This document shows, piece by piece, positions 1-11,399 of a stretch of DNA of 64,000 bases. A model generated the notes under the pieces. It was not told the DNA's origin, made no database searches, and saw nothing but the letters and a program-made list of their open reading frames with translations. Within the stretch, counting starts at the first letter, position 1, and the number at the start of each line of letters is the position of its first letter. The translations under genes were made by a program, and so were the position numbers. The stretch is from Meconema thalassinum. Lineage: Eukaryota > Arthropoda > Insecta > Orthoptera > Tettigoniidae. The stretch lies in NCBI GenBank assembly GCA_946902985.2, contig OX336388.2, forward strand, positions 1,385,545,723 to 1,385,609,722, given 5' to 3'.

Positions 1-1850
1 TGTAGCTGATACTTTAGTTTTTGCACGTAATCTGTTGAGATTGAATAAACCTCCATATGTCCTGGATATAATTTCTACACCCTTTGGAATCTTTTCTTGG
101 ACCAAATTTAGTACAACACTAACATATATTGAAAAGAGTTTGGGGGCAATCACACATCCCTGTTTGACACCCGTTGTAATCTTGAATGGCTCTCCAGGGC
201 CATTGCTGTTAAGGACCGTGCCATGCATATCATCATGTAGTAATCGAAGAATTTGAATGAATTTTGGGGGGCAGCCAAGTGTGGCAAGAATCCTCCATAG
301 CATTTCTCGATTGACCGAATCAAATGCTTTAACAATATCTATGAAAGCCATATATAGAGGGCGTCCTTGCTCTCTGGATTTCTCCTGCATCTGCCTAGCA
401 GAGAAGATCATATCAGTTGTGCTTCGATTAGGTCGAAAGCCACACTGAGTTTCAGGCAGTATTTCTTCGGCCAACGGCTTCAAACGGTTGGATAAAACGT
501 TGGCCAGGATTTTACCAGCAACAGAAAGCAACGATATACCTCGATAATTACCACATTGTGCCCTACCACCTTTCTTAAAGATGGTTATTATCAAGGCATC
601 CCTTAGGTCTTTAGGTATGGTAATGGTAGTCCATATTTTAAGTATGAGTTGGTGTATGTGATGAACTAGAGTAGTATTCCCTACTTTAAAGAGCTCAGCA
701 GGAATCCCATCCATGCCTGATGCTTTATTGTTTTTGAGCTGATCGATGGCAGATTCAATTTCTGATAGAGGCGGAAGATCATCAAGGTGGTCTTTAGGAG
801 GTCTCTGATGAAGTCGGGTGAAAATGTCATTATCAACCTGTGTGTCCCTGTTGAGTAGCTCTTCAAAATGTTCTTTCCAACGGGAATTAATGGAGTTTGT
901 GTCTCTAAGAAGTTCCGTGCTATCTTTAGACTGCAGAGGATTCAAACCATGATAATGTGGCCCATATATAGTTCTTGTTGCTTTGAAGAAAGCATGAGTA
1001 TTATTCGTTTCGGCTAGATGCTGCATTTCACGGGATTTGGAGATCCACCATTGATTTTTCAAGACCCGAGTTTTCCTTTGCACTTCAGCCTTTGCATCTT
1101 TATACAGTTGCTGTTTGGAGATAGAAGTTGGATTGGCTTGCCATGCATGGAATGCTTTCCTCTTCTTATCAATAAGATTCTGGATTTCTGCATCATTCTC
1201 ATCAAACCAGTCAGCATGCCTCATCTTGACGAAACCAATCGATTCTTCACACGCTGAGAGTATAGCAGACTTGACTGTTTGCCAATGTTCCTCAACCTTT
1301 TCAGGGTAATTATCTGGTAACTTTTCATTCAGAAGTTCATAAAACTTCCTTTTAGCAGTAACGTTTTGTAAACGTTCGGTGTTCACCCTGCGCCTGATGT
1401 GCTTTCTCTGTTTTCTGTGCTTTTGGAGAATTTGTAGAGTCATTACAGATCTTATTAATCGATGATCCGTCCAGCAGTCATCAGCACTTGTCAGAGCCCT
1501 TGTGAGTAGTACGTCACGCTTGTCTCTTACTCGCACAATCACGTAATCAAGTAGGTGCCAGTGTTTTGATCTAGGATGCTGCCATGAAGTCTTAAATTTG
1601 TCCTTCTGTCGGAATAGTGTGTTTGTGATTACGAGGCTATGTTCAGAACACTTGGATAGAAGGAGTGTCCCATTAGAATTGCATTTCCCAACACCATCTT
1701 TTCCAATAACATCAGCCCATAATGCTGCGTCTCTTCCAACGCGAGCATTGAAGTCTCCTAGGAGGATGATTTTATCAGATTGCGGTATATCCTTCGAGAT
1801 CACATCAAGTTGAGAGTAAAATACTTCCTTCTGTTCATCATCAGAGGTGA
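1..1850 (-). CDS. Non-LTR retrotransposon endonuclease/RT polyprotein, 5'-truncated and running off the window
   Basis: Reading the minus strand from about 1850 down to 1, one frame stays open for roughly 615 codons and leaves the window without a stop. In order it shows the end of an AP-type endonuclease (LLGDFNARVGRD near 1755, LLDYVIVR near 1525, a DHRLI-like motif near 1465), a linker (DWFDENDAEIQ near 1195), and RT blocks: NNKASGMDGIPAEL near 710, NYRGISLLSVAGKIL near 520, CGFRPNRSTTDMIF near 420, a IDIVKAFDS motif near 330 and GVKQGCVIAPKLF near 165. The catalytic FADD box would lie to the left of position 1. The endonuclease N-terminus is missing. At 1850-1875 the frame runs into satellite sequence sharing GTGAAATGGAT, so the 5' junction shows microhomology. 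The architecture resembles RTE-type LINEs; the clade is my inference. Whether the rest of the ORF is intact cannot be seen. Confidence 0.85.
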
Positions 1851-3118
1851 AATGGATCACTAAGTTAGAAGCCTTCACTTAAGTGTACACAACAACTCAT
1901 CAAAGTGTACACAACATTTCACCCAAGTTTCGTCGCTATGGGACGAATGGTATTTGAGCGCATACGGGACCTTATCGAAACGCTTCGCGCGTCGTCGCTC
2001 ATTTGTTGAATCTACTCGTGCGAAACCTCCTGTGAAATGCATTTACTAAGTTAGAAACCCTCACGTAAGTGTACACAACATCTCACCTAAGTTTCGTCGC
2101 TATGGGACGAATGGTATTTGAACGCATACGGGACTTTGTTGAAACGCTTCGCACGTCGCCGCTCATTTGTTGAATCCACTTGTACGCAACCTCCTGTGAA
2201 ATGGATTACTAAGTTAGAAGCCTTCACTTAAGTGTACACGCGGTCTGGCTGCGTGGCTCAGGGGTAACGTTCTCGCTTGCTGAGCCCAAGGTTGCAGGTT
2301 CGAAACCTGGCGCAGTCAGCTGGCATTTGAGGGTGCGCAAATGCGAGGGAGCCGTGTCAGTAGATTTACTGGCACGTTAAAGATCCCCTTCGGGGCAAAA
2401 TTTCGGCACCCCGGCGTCCCTAAAAGCCAGTGCAGTTAAAAGGGACGTAAAACCAATAACATTATTAATTTATTAAGTGTACACAACAACTCATCAAAGT
2501 TTCATCTCAATCTATGAATGGAATATAAACTTATACGGGACCTTTTTGAAACGCTTCGCGCGTCGTCGCTCATTTGCCGAATCTATTCGTGCGCCATCTA
2601 TTGTAAAATGGATTTACTACGCCAAACACCATCCCTGGAGCTCACTCAACATATCACCCAAGTTTCATGGCAATCGGATGAATGGTATATGAACGCATAC
2701 GGGACTTTGAAACGCTCTAACTTGCAGATACAATCAGTAGAATTCGACATCACTGCCACCTTTGGTATAAAATACAACTTTTCGCCACGGACGGAGTGTA
2801 TGTAATGGCGGTAGTTGCACAGGTTGCGACCAGGTGGCTCTAACGTGCAGAGACAAACCGTCCAAAGACATTAGCTTTCACGAAGGCCAAGGCTAGTGGT
2901 TTCCATGACGACTGTTTTTGACTGTACATTGTGGTTCTAAAATTGTGTGTAAATTGTGGTTCTAAAATTGTGTTCATTCCACCTACCGGGTCAGATTGTG
3001 AATCTAAACCATACATGGACCCACCCTAATATACGTACCAAATTCCATCAAAATCAGTTCAGTCGTTTAGGAGGAGTTCAGTCACATACACACTTGTCGA
3101 AGAATTATATATATAAAG
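1851..3118 (+). repeat. Monomer-repeat element A1 (~164-bp units), 5' end lost
   Basis: Degenerate copies of a ~164-bp unit (landmarks AAGTGTACACAACA, GAACGCATACGGGA, CTCATTTGTTGAATCTACTC) are followed from about 2720 by a unique tail: GTGCAGAGACAAACCGTCC, then ACCTACCGGGTCAGATTGTG, then GGAGGAGTTCAGTCACATAC, ending in an AT-rich TATATA run at 3118. The same tail ends A2 and A3, so this is the 3' part of one element family. The left end seen in A2 and A3 (AGCTGACCCGGCA) is missing and is replaced by the truncated LINE. A SINE interrupts it at 2240-2472. It codes for no recognisable protein. The class is unresolved; it is likely non-autonomous. Confidence 0.8.
2240..2472 (+). mobile_element. 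tRNA-derived SINE (family alpha), copy 1, with 12-bp target duplication
   Basis: The head matches an RNA polymerase III promoter: an A-box-like TGGCTCAGGGGTA and a B box GGTTCGAAACC. The body runs CAGCTGGCATTTGAGGGTGC, GTTAAAGATCCCCTTCGGGG, AAAAGGGACGTAAAACC, and the tail is AT-rich (CATTATTAATTTATT). TTAAGTGTACAC flanks it on both sides (2228-2239 and 2473-2484), so it was inserted into the A1 monomer array by target-primed reverse transcription. Two relatives lie at 9787 and 60995. SINEs of this kind carry no protein and depend on a LINE RT. Confidence 0.9.
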
Positions 3119-3121
3119 AAG

Positions 3122-5373
3122 ACAAGCTGACCCGGCAGACGTTGTCCTGCCAATCAAAGAAAGTGTTGTAACTTTGTTTCTTGAAGTGCTTTTGGATACA
3201 CAATATGTTTTTCGATTTCTGTTAACTGCCTCTAAACTATCGTGAATTGAATTAACTAATTTAGAAACATTCGTTGGAGCGTGCACATAAATGGCATTTA
3301 ACGCATACGGGATTTGGTTTAAATGAATCGTGTGCTGTCACTCATTTGTTGAATCTACTCGTGCTCTACCAACTGTGAAATGGATTTACTAAGTTAGAAA
3401 GCTTCACGTAAGTGTACACAACAACTCATCAAAGTTTCATCCCAATCGATGAATAGTATATGAACGCATAAATGATTTTGTTGGAACGCTTCGCGCGTCG
3501 TCAGTCATTTGTTTTACATCTACTCGTGCGCTACCAATATTGTAAAATGGATTTACCAAGTTAAACACCTTCCCTGGCGTGTACACAGCAACTCATCAAA
3601 GATTCATCGAAATCGGATGAATGACATATGAACGCATAAGTGATTTTCCTAAAACGATTCGCGTGCCGTCACTCATTTGTTGAATCTACTCATGCGCTAC
3701 CTATTGTAAAATAGATTTACAAAGCCTGAAACCTTCTCTGGCGTGTACTCAATGATTCACCAAGGTTTGATCACAATCGGATGAATAATATATGACCGCA
3801 TACGGGACATTGAGGAAACGATTCGCGCGCCGTCGGTCATTTGTTGAATCTACTCGAGCGCTACTTATTAATAACTGGATTTACTAAGACAGAAACATTT
3901 CCTGGAGTGAACACAACAATTCACCAAAGTTTCATCGCAATCGGATAAATGGTATATGGACGCATACGGTCCTTTGTTGAAATGATTCGCGTGCCGTCAC
4001 ACATTTGTTGAATCTACTCGTGCGCTACCTATTGTAAAATGGATTTATTAAGCCAGAAACCTTCCGTAGGGTGTACACAACATCTCACCCAAGTTTCATC
4101 GTAATCGGACGAATGGTATTTGAACGCATATGGGACCTTTTTGAAACGCTTCCCGCGTCGACGCTCATTTGTTGAATCTACTCGTGCGAAACCTCCTATG
4201 AAATGGATTTACTAAGTTAGAAACCCTCACGTAAGTGTACACAACATCTCACCCAAGTTTCATTGCAATCGGATGAATGGTATATGAACGCATACGGGAC
4301 TTTGATTAAAAGTTCACGCGTCGTTGCTCATTTGTTGCATCTACTCGTGAGCTACCTATTGTAAAATGGATTTACTAAGTTAGAAACCCTCACGTAAGTG
4401 TACACAACATCTCACCCAAGTTTCATCGCAATCGGACGAATGGTATTTGAACGCATACGGGACTTTGTTGAAACGCTTCGCACGTCGCCACTCATTTGTT
4501 GAATCTACTCGTGCGCAACCTCCTGTGAAATGGATTACTAAGTTAGAAGAAGCCTTCTCTTAAGTGTACACAACAACTCATCAAAGTTACATCTCAATCA
4601 ATGAATGGAATATAAACTTATACGGGATTTTGTTGAAATGCTTCGCGCGTCATCAGTCATTTGTTGAATCTAGTCGTGCGCTACCTAATGTGAAATTGAG
4701 TTACTAAGCCAGAAGCCTTCCCTGGAGTGTACACAACATCTCACCCAAGTTTCATCGCTATCGGACGAATGGTATTTGAACGCATACGGGACCTTTTTGA
4801 AACGCTTCGCGCGTCGTCGCTCATTTGTTGAATCTATTCGTGCGCTATTTATTGTGAAATGGATTTACTAAGACAAACACCTTCCCAGGAGCTCACTCAA
4901 CATATCACCCAAGTTTCATGGTAATCGGATGAATGGTATATGAACGCATACGGGACTTTGAAACGCTCTAACGTGCAGAGACAAACAGTAGAATTCGACA
5001 TCACTGCCACCTTTGGTATAAAATACAACTTTTCGCCACGGGCGGAGTGTATGCAATGGCGGTAGTTGCACAGGTTGCGACCAGGTGGCTCTAACGTGCA
5101 GAGACAAACCGTCCAAAGACATTAGCTTTCACGAAGGCCAAGGATAGTGGTTTCCATGACGACTGTTTTTGACTGTATATTGTGGATCTAAAATTGTGTG
5201 TAAATTGTGGTTCTAAAATTGTGTTCATTCCACCTACCGGGTCAGATTGTGAATCTAAACCATACATGGACCCACCCTAATATACATACCAAATTCCATC
5301 AAAATCGGTTCAGTCGTTTAGGAGGAGTTCAGTCACATACACACGTGTCAAAGAATTATATATATATAAAGAT
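3122..5373 (+). repeat. Monomer-repeat element A2, complete ends
   Basis: It starts AGCTGACCCGGCAGACGTTG (3125), continues with a short unique head (CAATCAAAGAAAGTGTTG), then about ten degenerate monomers; landmark spacing at 4201, 4364, 4528 and 4693 gives a period of 163-165 bp. It ends in the same ~400-bp unique tail as A1 and A3, finishing in TATATATATAAAGATA near 5373. A3 at 52678-54600 has the same head, monomers and tail, which defines the element borders. A1 ends only about 5 bp before A2 begins, so the two lie head to tail. Apparent reading frames inside are periodic artefacts. The class is unknown; the TA-rich flanks suggest insertion into AT runs. Confidence 0.8.
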
Positions 5374-6599
5374 AGGGATTGGCAAAATGACACCTTTCCT
5401 ATTTCTAAGTTCCAAATTAAATGCTGTTAATAGTTTAATTTAAATACACATGCACATTAAAATGCATCCATTATATATTGTACATCCCATACCTCACTAT
5501 ATATAGTACGTAATATCACAACATTTCTTCAAGACCCACATGGAATACCAAGTTATAATAGTATATTTTATAATTAACACATCAACATGTACAAAAGTAA
5601 TCCAGATTCTAAGTTCGTAGGGCGTAACACGACTCGAAACAGCGCAACAACGGTAATGAAAACAACTAGATTCAATCTTCCTTGGAATATACATTCACAC
5701 AACATCTATGATTATTTTGAAGCCCCGTCTTATTATCCCTTTGCATCTCGTAATGGTCATAATCAACTCATATGGATCCTATACTGTTATGAGAAGGCAA
5801 TAATATTGAATTAATAGTATCTCAATAATCGAAGCACTCAATTCTTACCAGTTACATCTAAATGATACAACCAACATGGGCATTTGTAAGTAAACACAAC
5901 AGGATAAGTTTATAGATATGTCATCACAACCACGCCATACATTGCAATACCTCCAATAACAGGTGATTCTCAAGATACAATTAACGATTGAAAAATTCCA
6001 TTCATTTCAACTCCAATTCAAATATAACCTACTTGACACAAGAGAGCACCGTAATACAAGGAATCGTACATATAACTACACGGAATGATTAAGTCTTTAT
6101 GAAGTATAAAAATATTGTTTGAAGCTATTTGAACAACTGCAACGAAAATAAGCCAGCAAATGTTGAAGGAAGAAATCTCAATTCCCTCCATCAATGTTCA
6201 CAATCTCACCACCGTCCATAGCAACCACAATGACACAGTTTATAAACAGCATCTTCAGTTCTTTTCGAAAAAATCTGTAATTGGAACTTTTATTTAATCA
6301 AATTATTGTAAGGATAATTCATTTTATTTCAGTTGTTTTAAACGCTGAAGACATCATTAATCTTGAAATATGTACGTTTAAATAATAATAATAAACATCA
6401 TACTGTATATAGTATTGACAAGGTGGATAAAAAAGATCAATTATTACCAATAGTCAAGACGGATCTACCTTTACCAGATCAATATGGTAACGATATACGC
6501 ATTTCATAAATTTAAATGCCTAGCAAGCTGTAGTCGTTCATCTACTTCTTCTTTTGACAAGTGAGTGGTGAAGCGTGGGAGTTCTGCTTTTTAACATAC
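5374..6599. other. Unassigned AT-rich sequence
   Basis: I see no gene, repeat unit or RNA here. The longest frame (5587-5814) is short, has no recognisable domain and looks like chance. Confidence 0.5.
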
Positions 6600-6965
6600 A
6601 AGACGATGGGGCCAGTCTATATCCGCACTTGGGAGACAAATGGGTTCGAACCCCATCTGCAATCCTTGATGTAGTATTCCATGGTTTCCCATTTTCGTAC
6701 AAAATAGGCCTAATTATAAGACCATGACCGTTTTAAACTCATTCGGTTATCCTCATTAAGGGCAAGTAACTTGCGCCCTCGCAGTAAGAATCCCACCATC
6801 ACCACCACCAGAGAGCAGTGCGTGTAACTGGACTGGACCGGACCTCGCGCAGCGAAGCTGACTTCGTTGCGCGCTAATTGTAGCCGATCAGCCCGAAGCT
6901 CTTCACCGCGATATCTAATGCGATTGGCCGGGCAGAATTTGATTTGGGGTGTTGGGTGGATGATT
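6600..6965 (+). mobile_element. Degraded tRNA-type SINE fragment
   Basis: A B-box-like GGGTTCGAACCCC (about 6641-6653) is followed by CCATGGTTTCCCATTTTCGT, the core motif shared with the SINEs at 13357, 30540 and 54660. The rest, to about 6965, has no counterpart I recognise here. Only the head and the start of the body are supported. Confidence 0.5.
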
Positions 6966-7404
6966 ACCATTTATCTTATTTGGCCAGAATGTGACGTAAC
7001 GCTTAAGGCGCGTGAGTTACGGGAGGTGAAAAGAAGTAGTTACTAGCTGTAGTAAAAATAGTGTTATAAAGGTAAGCTAAAACCGGCGCCGCAGATAGCA
7101 ACTCTCGGTGGCCTGGTAATCCCCCAACCTATCTATGATTCTTTGGGTGCATTTGGGTGTTTTGTGATTCAGTTTGGTTGCGTAACCTTTTTAGTATTTT
7201 GGTAATCATGGGAAGCTGGTAATCAGAGTTTAGTTGAGCGTTACGTACGTAGATGCTGCGAAATAACTGTTCCGTCTCTACCATTAGCCAGGCACGAGGG
7301 AATTCAAATTTCGTCTAGGGTTGATCGTAATAAAGTAGGGGATGAAATAGAATCACTAATGTATTTCTTGTGATTTAACCCTTCAATTAAACAAAAGTTT
7401 GGTG
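6966..7404. other. Unassigned sequence
   Basis: No coding, RNA or repeat signal is supported here. Confidence 0.4.
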
Positions 7405-7660
7405 CTTTTCAGTCGGTCAACAGGAATGTGCCCAAAAGAGTTGGGTTATACCCTAATTCTGAACAAAATTACATGAGATTAATAAATACACTAGGATGAC
7501 CAGTTTCAATCGTCAAGCGATCATCATCAGATCCATTACACTTAGGCTGTAAAATCTATGTTTGAAAATACAGGTGCAAATATTTACAATATGTACAATT
7601 ATTTAGTTGCAGTATTGGTAATGCAACTTGTCGGTGTATGCTAGTTGTAGTATATATGAT
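7405..7660 (-). mobile_element. Hammerhead-bearing repeat, possibly Penelope-like LTR remnant
   Basis: Read on the minus strand, this carries a ribozyme-like core (7494-7534) followed by CTAGTGTATT, CATGTAATTTTG, CCAACTCTTTTGGGCAC and GTTGACCGACTGAAAAGCAC. The part downstream of the predicted cleavage point is repeated at 54919-55035 on the plus strand at about 90% identity by eye. Fainter relatives lie at 14531-14704 and 22990-23060. Hammerhead ribozymes in terminal repeats are known from Penelope-like elements and some insect satellites; placing this family there is my inference, because no RT or GIY-YIG frame is attached. The left and right ends are approximate. Confidence 0.5.
7494..7534 (-). 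ncRNA. Hammerhead-ribozyme-like motif, copy A
   Basis: Minus strand from 7534: GGAT (stem I), CTGATGA (core), a stem II around ATCG/CGAT with loop CTTGA, GAAA (core), C-TG-G (a two-base-pair stem III counting the A-U pair), TC, then ATCC, which pairs with the initial GGAT. Cleavage would fall between 7498 and 7497. The order of core blocks matches a type I hammerhead with a minimal stem III, as in newt satellite and Penelope-type ribozymes. One unpaired U sits beside stem II. Activity is not shown by sequence. Confidence 0.6.
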
Positions 7661-8159
7661 GCTAGGTGAAATGCTAAAATGGTGATAGAAATCCGGAATG
7701 TGTCTGTTTGGAGAGACTATACGGTTGTTACCGTCAAATATGGTTGTATTGTATAGTACAGGCTATTACTTCCGCGCTGTAGCTGCGAGTAGTATCAACT
7801 TCCCTCTTGCCCCAGTGACGGTCGACTGAATTGGATTGTTATCTCACTGAACTGGTTTTTCCCTCCCCCCACCCGTGTTCATTTGTGCTGTCTGTAGTCA
7901 ATGCATGTGTACTTGTGGCGTGTTGCCAAGTCTATATAATATGTATGTTATTGAATTCAGGAAGGTCTTCAACTATTAATGACCCTCCCCGCCACGCCTA
8001 AGCTAGAAGCCCTGTACAAGCGCTGCCGGTCTTTGAGGACGTCCCGGCAGCTTTAACACTGCCACGAATGCCGGCCTAGGTTTATTGAAGAAAAAAGTAC
8101 AACGTACTCCTGATCCAGATAACATTTACCTATTAAAATTCCCTCTATTTCCCCCCTTA
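7661..8159. other. Unassigned; short GC-rich hairpin
   Basis: There is no gene. At 8022-8029 and 8044-8051, GCTGCCGG and CCGGCAGC form an 8-bp stem with a 14-nt loop. Similar CTGCCGG-centred foldbacks occur at 20923 and 21530. Confidence 0.4.
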
Positions 8160-9512
8160 TTAGCCTACTTTTCACATTTTGCAAAAATGAGGAAAAAGAA
8201 GACATGAGATCGATCCGGGAAAATGTGTGTCTGTCTGGCTGGCTGTGTGTGTGTCCCCTCCCCTATCAACTCCTAAACGTCTGCAGCAATCAAAACCAAA
8301 TTTAGTATGAGTAAAGATGTGCACCGGAATAGCTCACGTCCATATTTGAAAATGATGTCAGTGCTACCAACTGCTGAAAAACGCACTAGAAATTTGAGCT
8401 CCATGTTGGATATCTCGCAAGGTATGCATGGGAGCTATTCCAAAATTGGTACACATACAGATAATACTATTTCAGTTTAATTTCCAGGAGGCCAATAATG
8501 ACAGTGTTGCCAAAATAATTTTAAGCCTTCTGATAAGTCCAATGTTTAAATGCATATAACATCTACACTATCAATTGGATTTCAACCAAATTTTGTATGT
8601 AATATCTGTACATAAACATATATGATTGAGCGTATTCTTAAGAGCCACCAGGGCTGCCAACTGTTAATAATTGCTCTCTCTATTTTTTATCCAAATACCA
8701 ATATATCAGAAAGTATGCAAGCCAACAGCTTTAAACTATGCACACGTATATTCTGACATTTTAGATTAATTTGGAGTAACTTATATACGTCTGTTCTACC
8801 AACATGATTCTAAGCCTGCTGATAGTACCAATTTTTAAATACATGTAACTTCAATACTATCAGTTTGATTTCAACCAAATTTCGTATGTGCTATGTGTAC
8901 CATAACAGATATGAGTGTAAGTATTGTTAAGAGCAATCAGGGCTGCCAACTGTTAATAAATGCTGTCTATATTTTTTACCGTAATATCAATATATCAGAA
9001 AGTATGTAAGCCAACAGCTCTATACTTTGCACACGTATAGCACCTGACTTTGTAGATTAATTTGGAGTAACTAATACAAGGCAGTGCTGCCAACATGATT
9101 ATATGCCTGCTGATATGTCCAATTTTAAAATACATGTAACTTCTATACTAACAAATGGATTTCATCCAAAATTGGCACAACAAGATATCATAATATTTCA
9201 GATTATTTCTGACCAGCACACGCATGGTATTGTTGGCAACATGCTTTTACGCCTGCTGATAGATCCAGTGTCTAACTGCATGTAACGTCCATTGGACTTC
9301 AACCTAATTTTGTATTCTGTACCTTACGAGGTAGAACTAAGAATATATTCAGTCACCAGGGCTGCCAACTGTAGTGCTCTATTAGGCTACATTATACCAG
9401 GAATATTTCGAACTAATTAAACATTTCGATATTAGCAACTTAATTCCGTCATTATTCTAATCATTGGCATGACAAGTAGGCTCTTTATTTCGTCACGGAA
9501 CTTCTTTTTTTT
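8160..9512 (+). repeat. Tandem-repeat element D2, plus-strand copy
   Basis: It starts TAGCCTACTTTTCACATTTT with a subterminal foldback, then a GT-rich tract and degenerate units (GGCTGCCAACTGTTAATAA at 8652 and 8941, 289 bp apart). It ends near 9476-9512 with GTAGGCTCTTTATTTCGTC. The whole element is present as the reverse complement at 50585-52022, including both ends, which sets the borders. AGCCTAC and GTAGGCT make short terminal inverted repeats. The 293-bp-unit element at 18003 has the same left end. No protein is encoded. Class unknown. Confidence 0.7.
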
Positions 9513-9786
9513 ATCTAGCTTGGCTGTATCGCTAAGTTGTGTTTTGTTTCCAACAGGGTGTGTTTTTAGTAGAGTGAAGAGGGGTGAGCTCTCCATGAAA
9601 GTGTGTTCCCGTACGTTCACTAATCAACGGATTAAATGGCCCAGGAACGTACGGGTACGTTTCCGCGGTTCAAGTACTACGCACATACCTGTAGGACTGC
9701 ATCAATAATGCACCACGAGTGGGATCTGTTCTTCTCCTTCTTGAACTACGTAGCCTACTTATGTGGTGTTAATAATAATCGATATT
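9513..9786. other. Unassigned; possible LINE scrap on minus strand
   Basis: A short minus-strand frame (9432-9620) contains KKKKFRDEIKSLL. A similar stretch, KKFRDELKSLL, occurs next to the inverted D2 copy at about 50591, so this is probably shared repeat sequence. I cannot assign a function. Confidence 0.3.
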
Positions 9787-9997
9787 GGCTGCGTGGCTCA
9801 GCGGTAACTTTATCACCTGCTGTTCCCAAGGTATCAGGATTGAATCCCGGCTGGCATTTGAGGGTGTGCAAATGCGAGGAAGCCATGCAAGTAGATTTAC
9901 TGGCACGTTAAAGATCCCCATCGGGACAAAATTCAGGCACCCCAGTGTCTCTAAAACTGCAGAAGTTAAAAGGGACGTAGAACCAATAACATTATGA
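9787..9997 (+). mobile_element. tRNA-derived SINE (family alpha), copy 2
   Basis: It begins GGCTGCGTGGCTCAGCGGTA, then shows a decayed B box (GGATTGAATCC), GGCATTTGAGGGTGTGCAAA, GTTAAAGATCCCCATCGGG and AAAAGGGACGTAGAACC, ending in a TTATT-rich tail. It is the same family as 2240-2472 but more diverged. Confidence 0.85.
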
Positions 9998-10072
9998 TTA
10001 TTATTATTTATTTATTCATTTATTTATTTACAGCTTATTTTCCCAATATTCGAAAGCGTTAAGCACTTTGAC

Positions 10073-10660
10073 TCAATTCTTGACGTTGTTCTTATTTTTC
10101 CAGTATTGTTTCATTCTGTTGGAGAATGCCAATTTTCTTTCGTCAGACCATCGAGGTCTGTTAGGTGTAGGTTTTGGTTGCTCTGGTTGGACTTCCCAGT
10201 TGTTCACTTTGTTACGGAAGGAGTCTCTGTCTGATGTGTCGGTTATGTTAGCAGTTCGCATGTCTTTTTGTACTTCTTTCATCCATGGTGTTGTACTCTT
10301 GAGTGATGATATGTAATCTAGTATTCTTTTGGTTAGTCGGGTATTCGGCAATCTACTTATGTGCCCGAAGAATTTCAATTGTCTTTTTCTGAAGTCGACT
10401 TCGATGTTTGAGTATTTTTCAGTTGTCTTGATTGACTGTAGTCGGTACTCGTCAGGAGTGAGTCTTGCTCCCAGTATTTTCCCAATGATTTTTCTTTCTT
10501 CTTTCTTGATGTCTTCAAGTTCATATTTCTTATTGAGTGTAAGTGTTTCGCTTGCGTAGAGACTTGCCGGTTTGACGACAGTGTTGTAATGTCTAAGTTT
10601 GGTTTGTCTGGACATGCATTTTTTGTTATAGAGGTTTTTTTATTATGACTGGTGAACATT
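10073..10660 (-). pseudogene. LINE RT C-terminal fragment
   Basis: A 180-codon minus-strand frame (10615-10073) encodes the region after the RT core of a non-LTR element: an ASLYASETLTL motif, RKIIGKILG, then LKFFGHISRLPNTRLTKRIL, and the basic tail WSDERKLAFSNRMKQYWK. The full element at 24.0-27.35 kb has the same order (LYAIETSSL, MKFYGHIARM, and a tail WTQERKQAHSERMRKFWE), so this is a relative cut off at its 5' side near 10660. RT catalytic motifs are absent, so it cannot be active. Confidence 0.85.
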
Positions 10661-11399
10661 ATCTATGGCTGTCTGGAGCTCACATGTCACTGGCCGTACG
10701 CTTTGATTTGTAATAAATCCAAACTGTGAGTTGTATGACGACTTACTTGACCAAACAGTACTTCAGTTCATCGTGAAAGAGTCGAATGATACCTTCCCTT
10801 ATTGGCACTACCTTCCCTACCCATCATCTGTAGGCTCTTCTCTTTTCTGGATATATTTGCAGTGTGAAGATATTATAGACAAAATGTCCCGGAATACAGA
10901 AATGAGTAATGAAAGACATGAGGTTAACCAACATGTGCGTCAAAATTTAGGAAGATCGTGTGGCTCATGTTCGTGAGGTTCCCTTTGACAGGGATGTATG
11001 GTAGGTAGCAGGAGTAATATTAACATTCATTTATTGTTCAGTTCCATTCATCTTTAAATATGAAAGCATACTGGCTATCAGTTTTAAATCTTCTTTTCAT
11101 TTTACAGAGACTACTGTCAGTACACCACAATTGTCTTGCATCCTGAAATTGCTGGGATATCCTCAAGAAAATTATTTTGTTCCAGCAGCCAATGTTGTTG
11201 CTTATTTAGGACACTTAAAGATTACACCTACGGACGTAAAGCAACGATGGCTTCACGGTCCTTCAAGGGAGGATATGACGACCTGCAGAACACAACTGGT
11301 GGTGCAGTGGAGTGGATTACTTCTCTGGACAGCCAACTGTGACTTTTAGTTTCGTTAGTGGATATTACTAGATATTACTAGATATTTATTACTTGTATT
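10661..11399. other. Unassigned sequence
   Basis: TTTTCATTTTACAG at about 11094-11107 resembles a splice acceptor and is followed by 68-72-codon frames, but no known domain or partner exon is visible, so I do not call a gene. Confidence 0.3.

Noticed and set aside
2240..2330. Functional tRNA gene
   Set aside because: The tRNA-like head is followed by a SINE body and tail and has target duplications; no cloverleaf is complete.
9432..9620. 62-codon minus-strand frame near the D2 end
   Set aside because: Its distinctive part is also found beside the inverted D2 copy, so it is shared repeat sequence.
11094..11349. Possible exon after a TTTTCATTTTACAG acceptor-like site
   Set aside because: No domain, no partner exon, and two frames are equally open.
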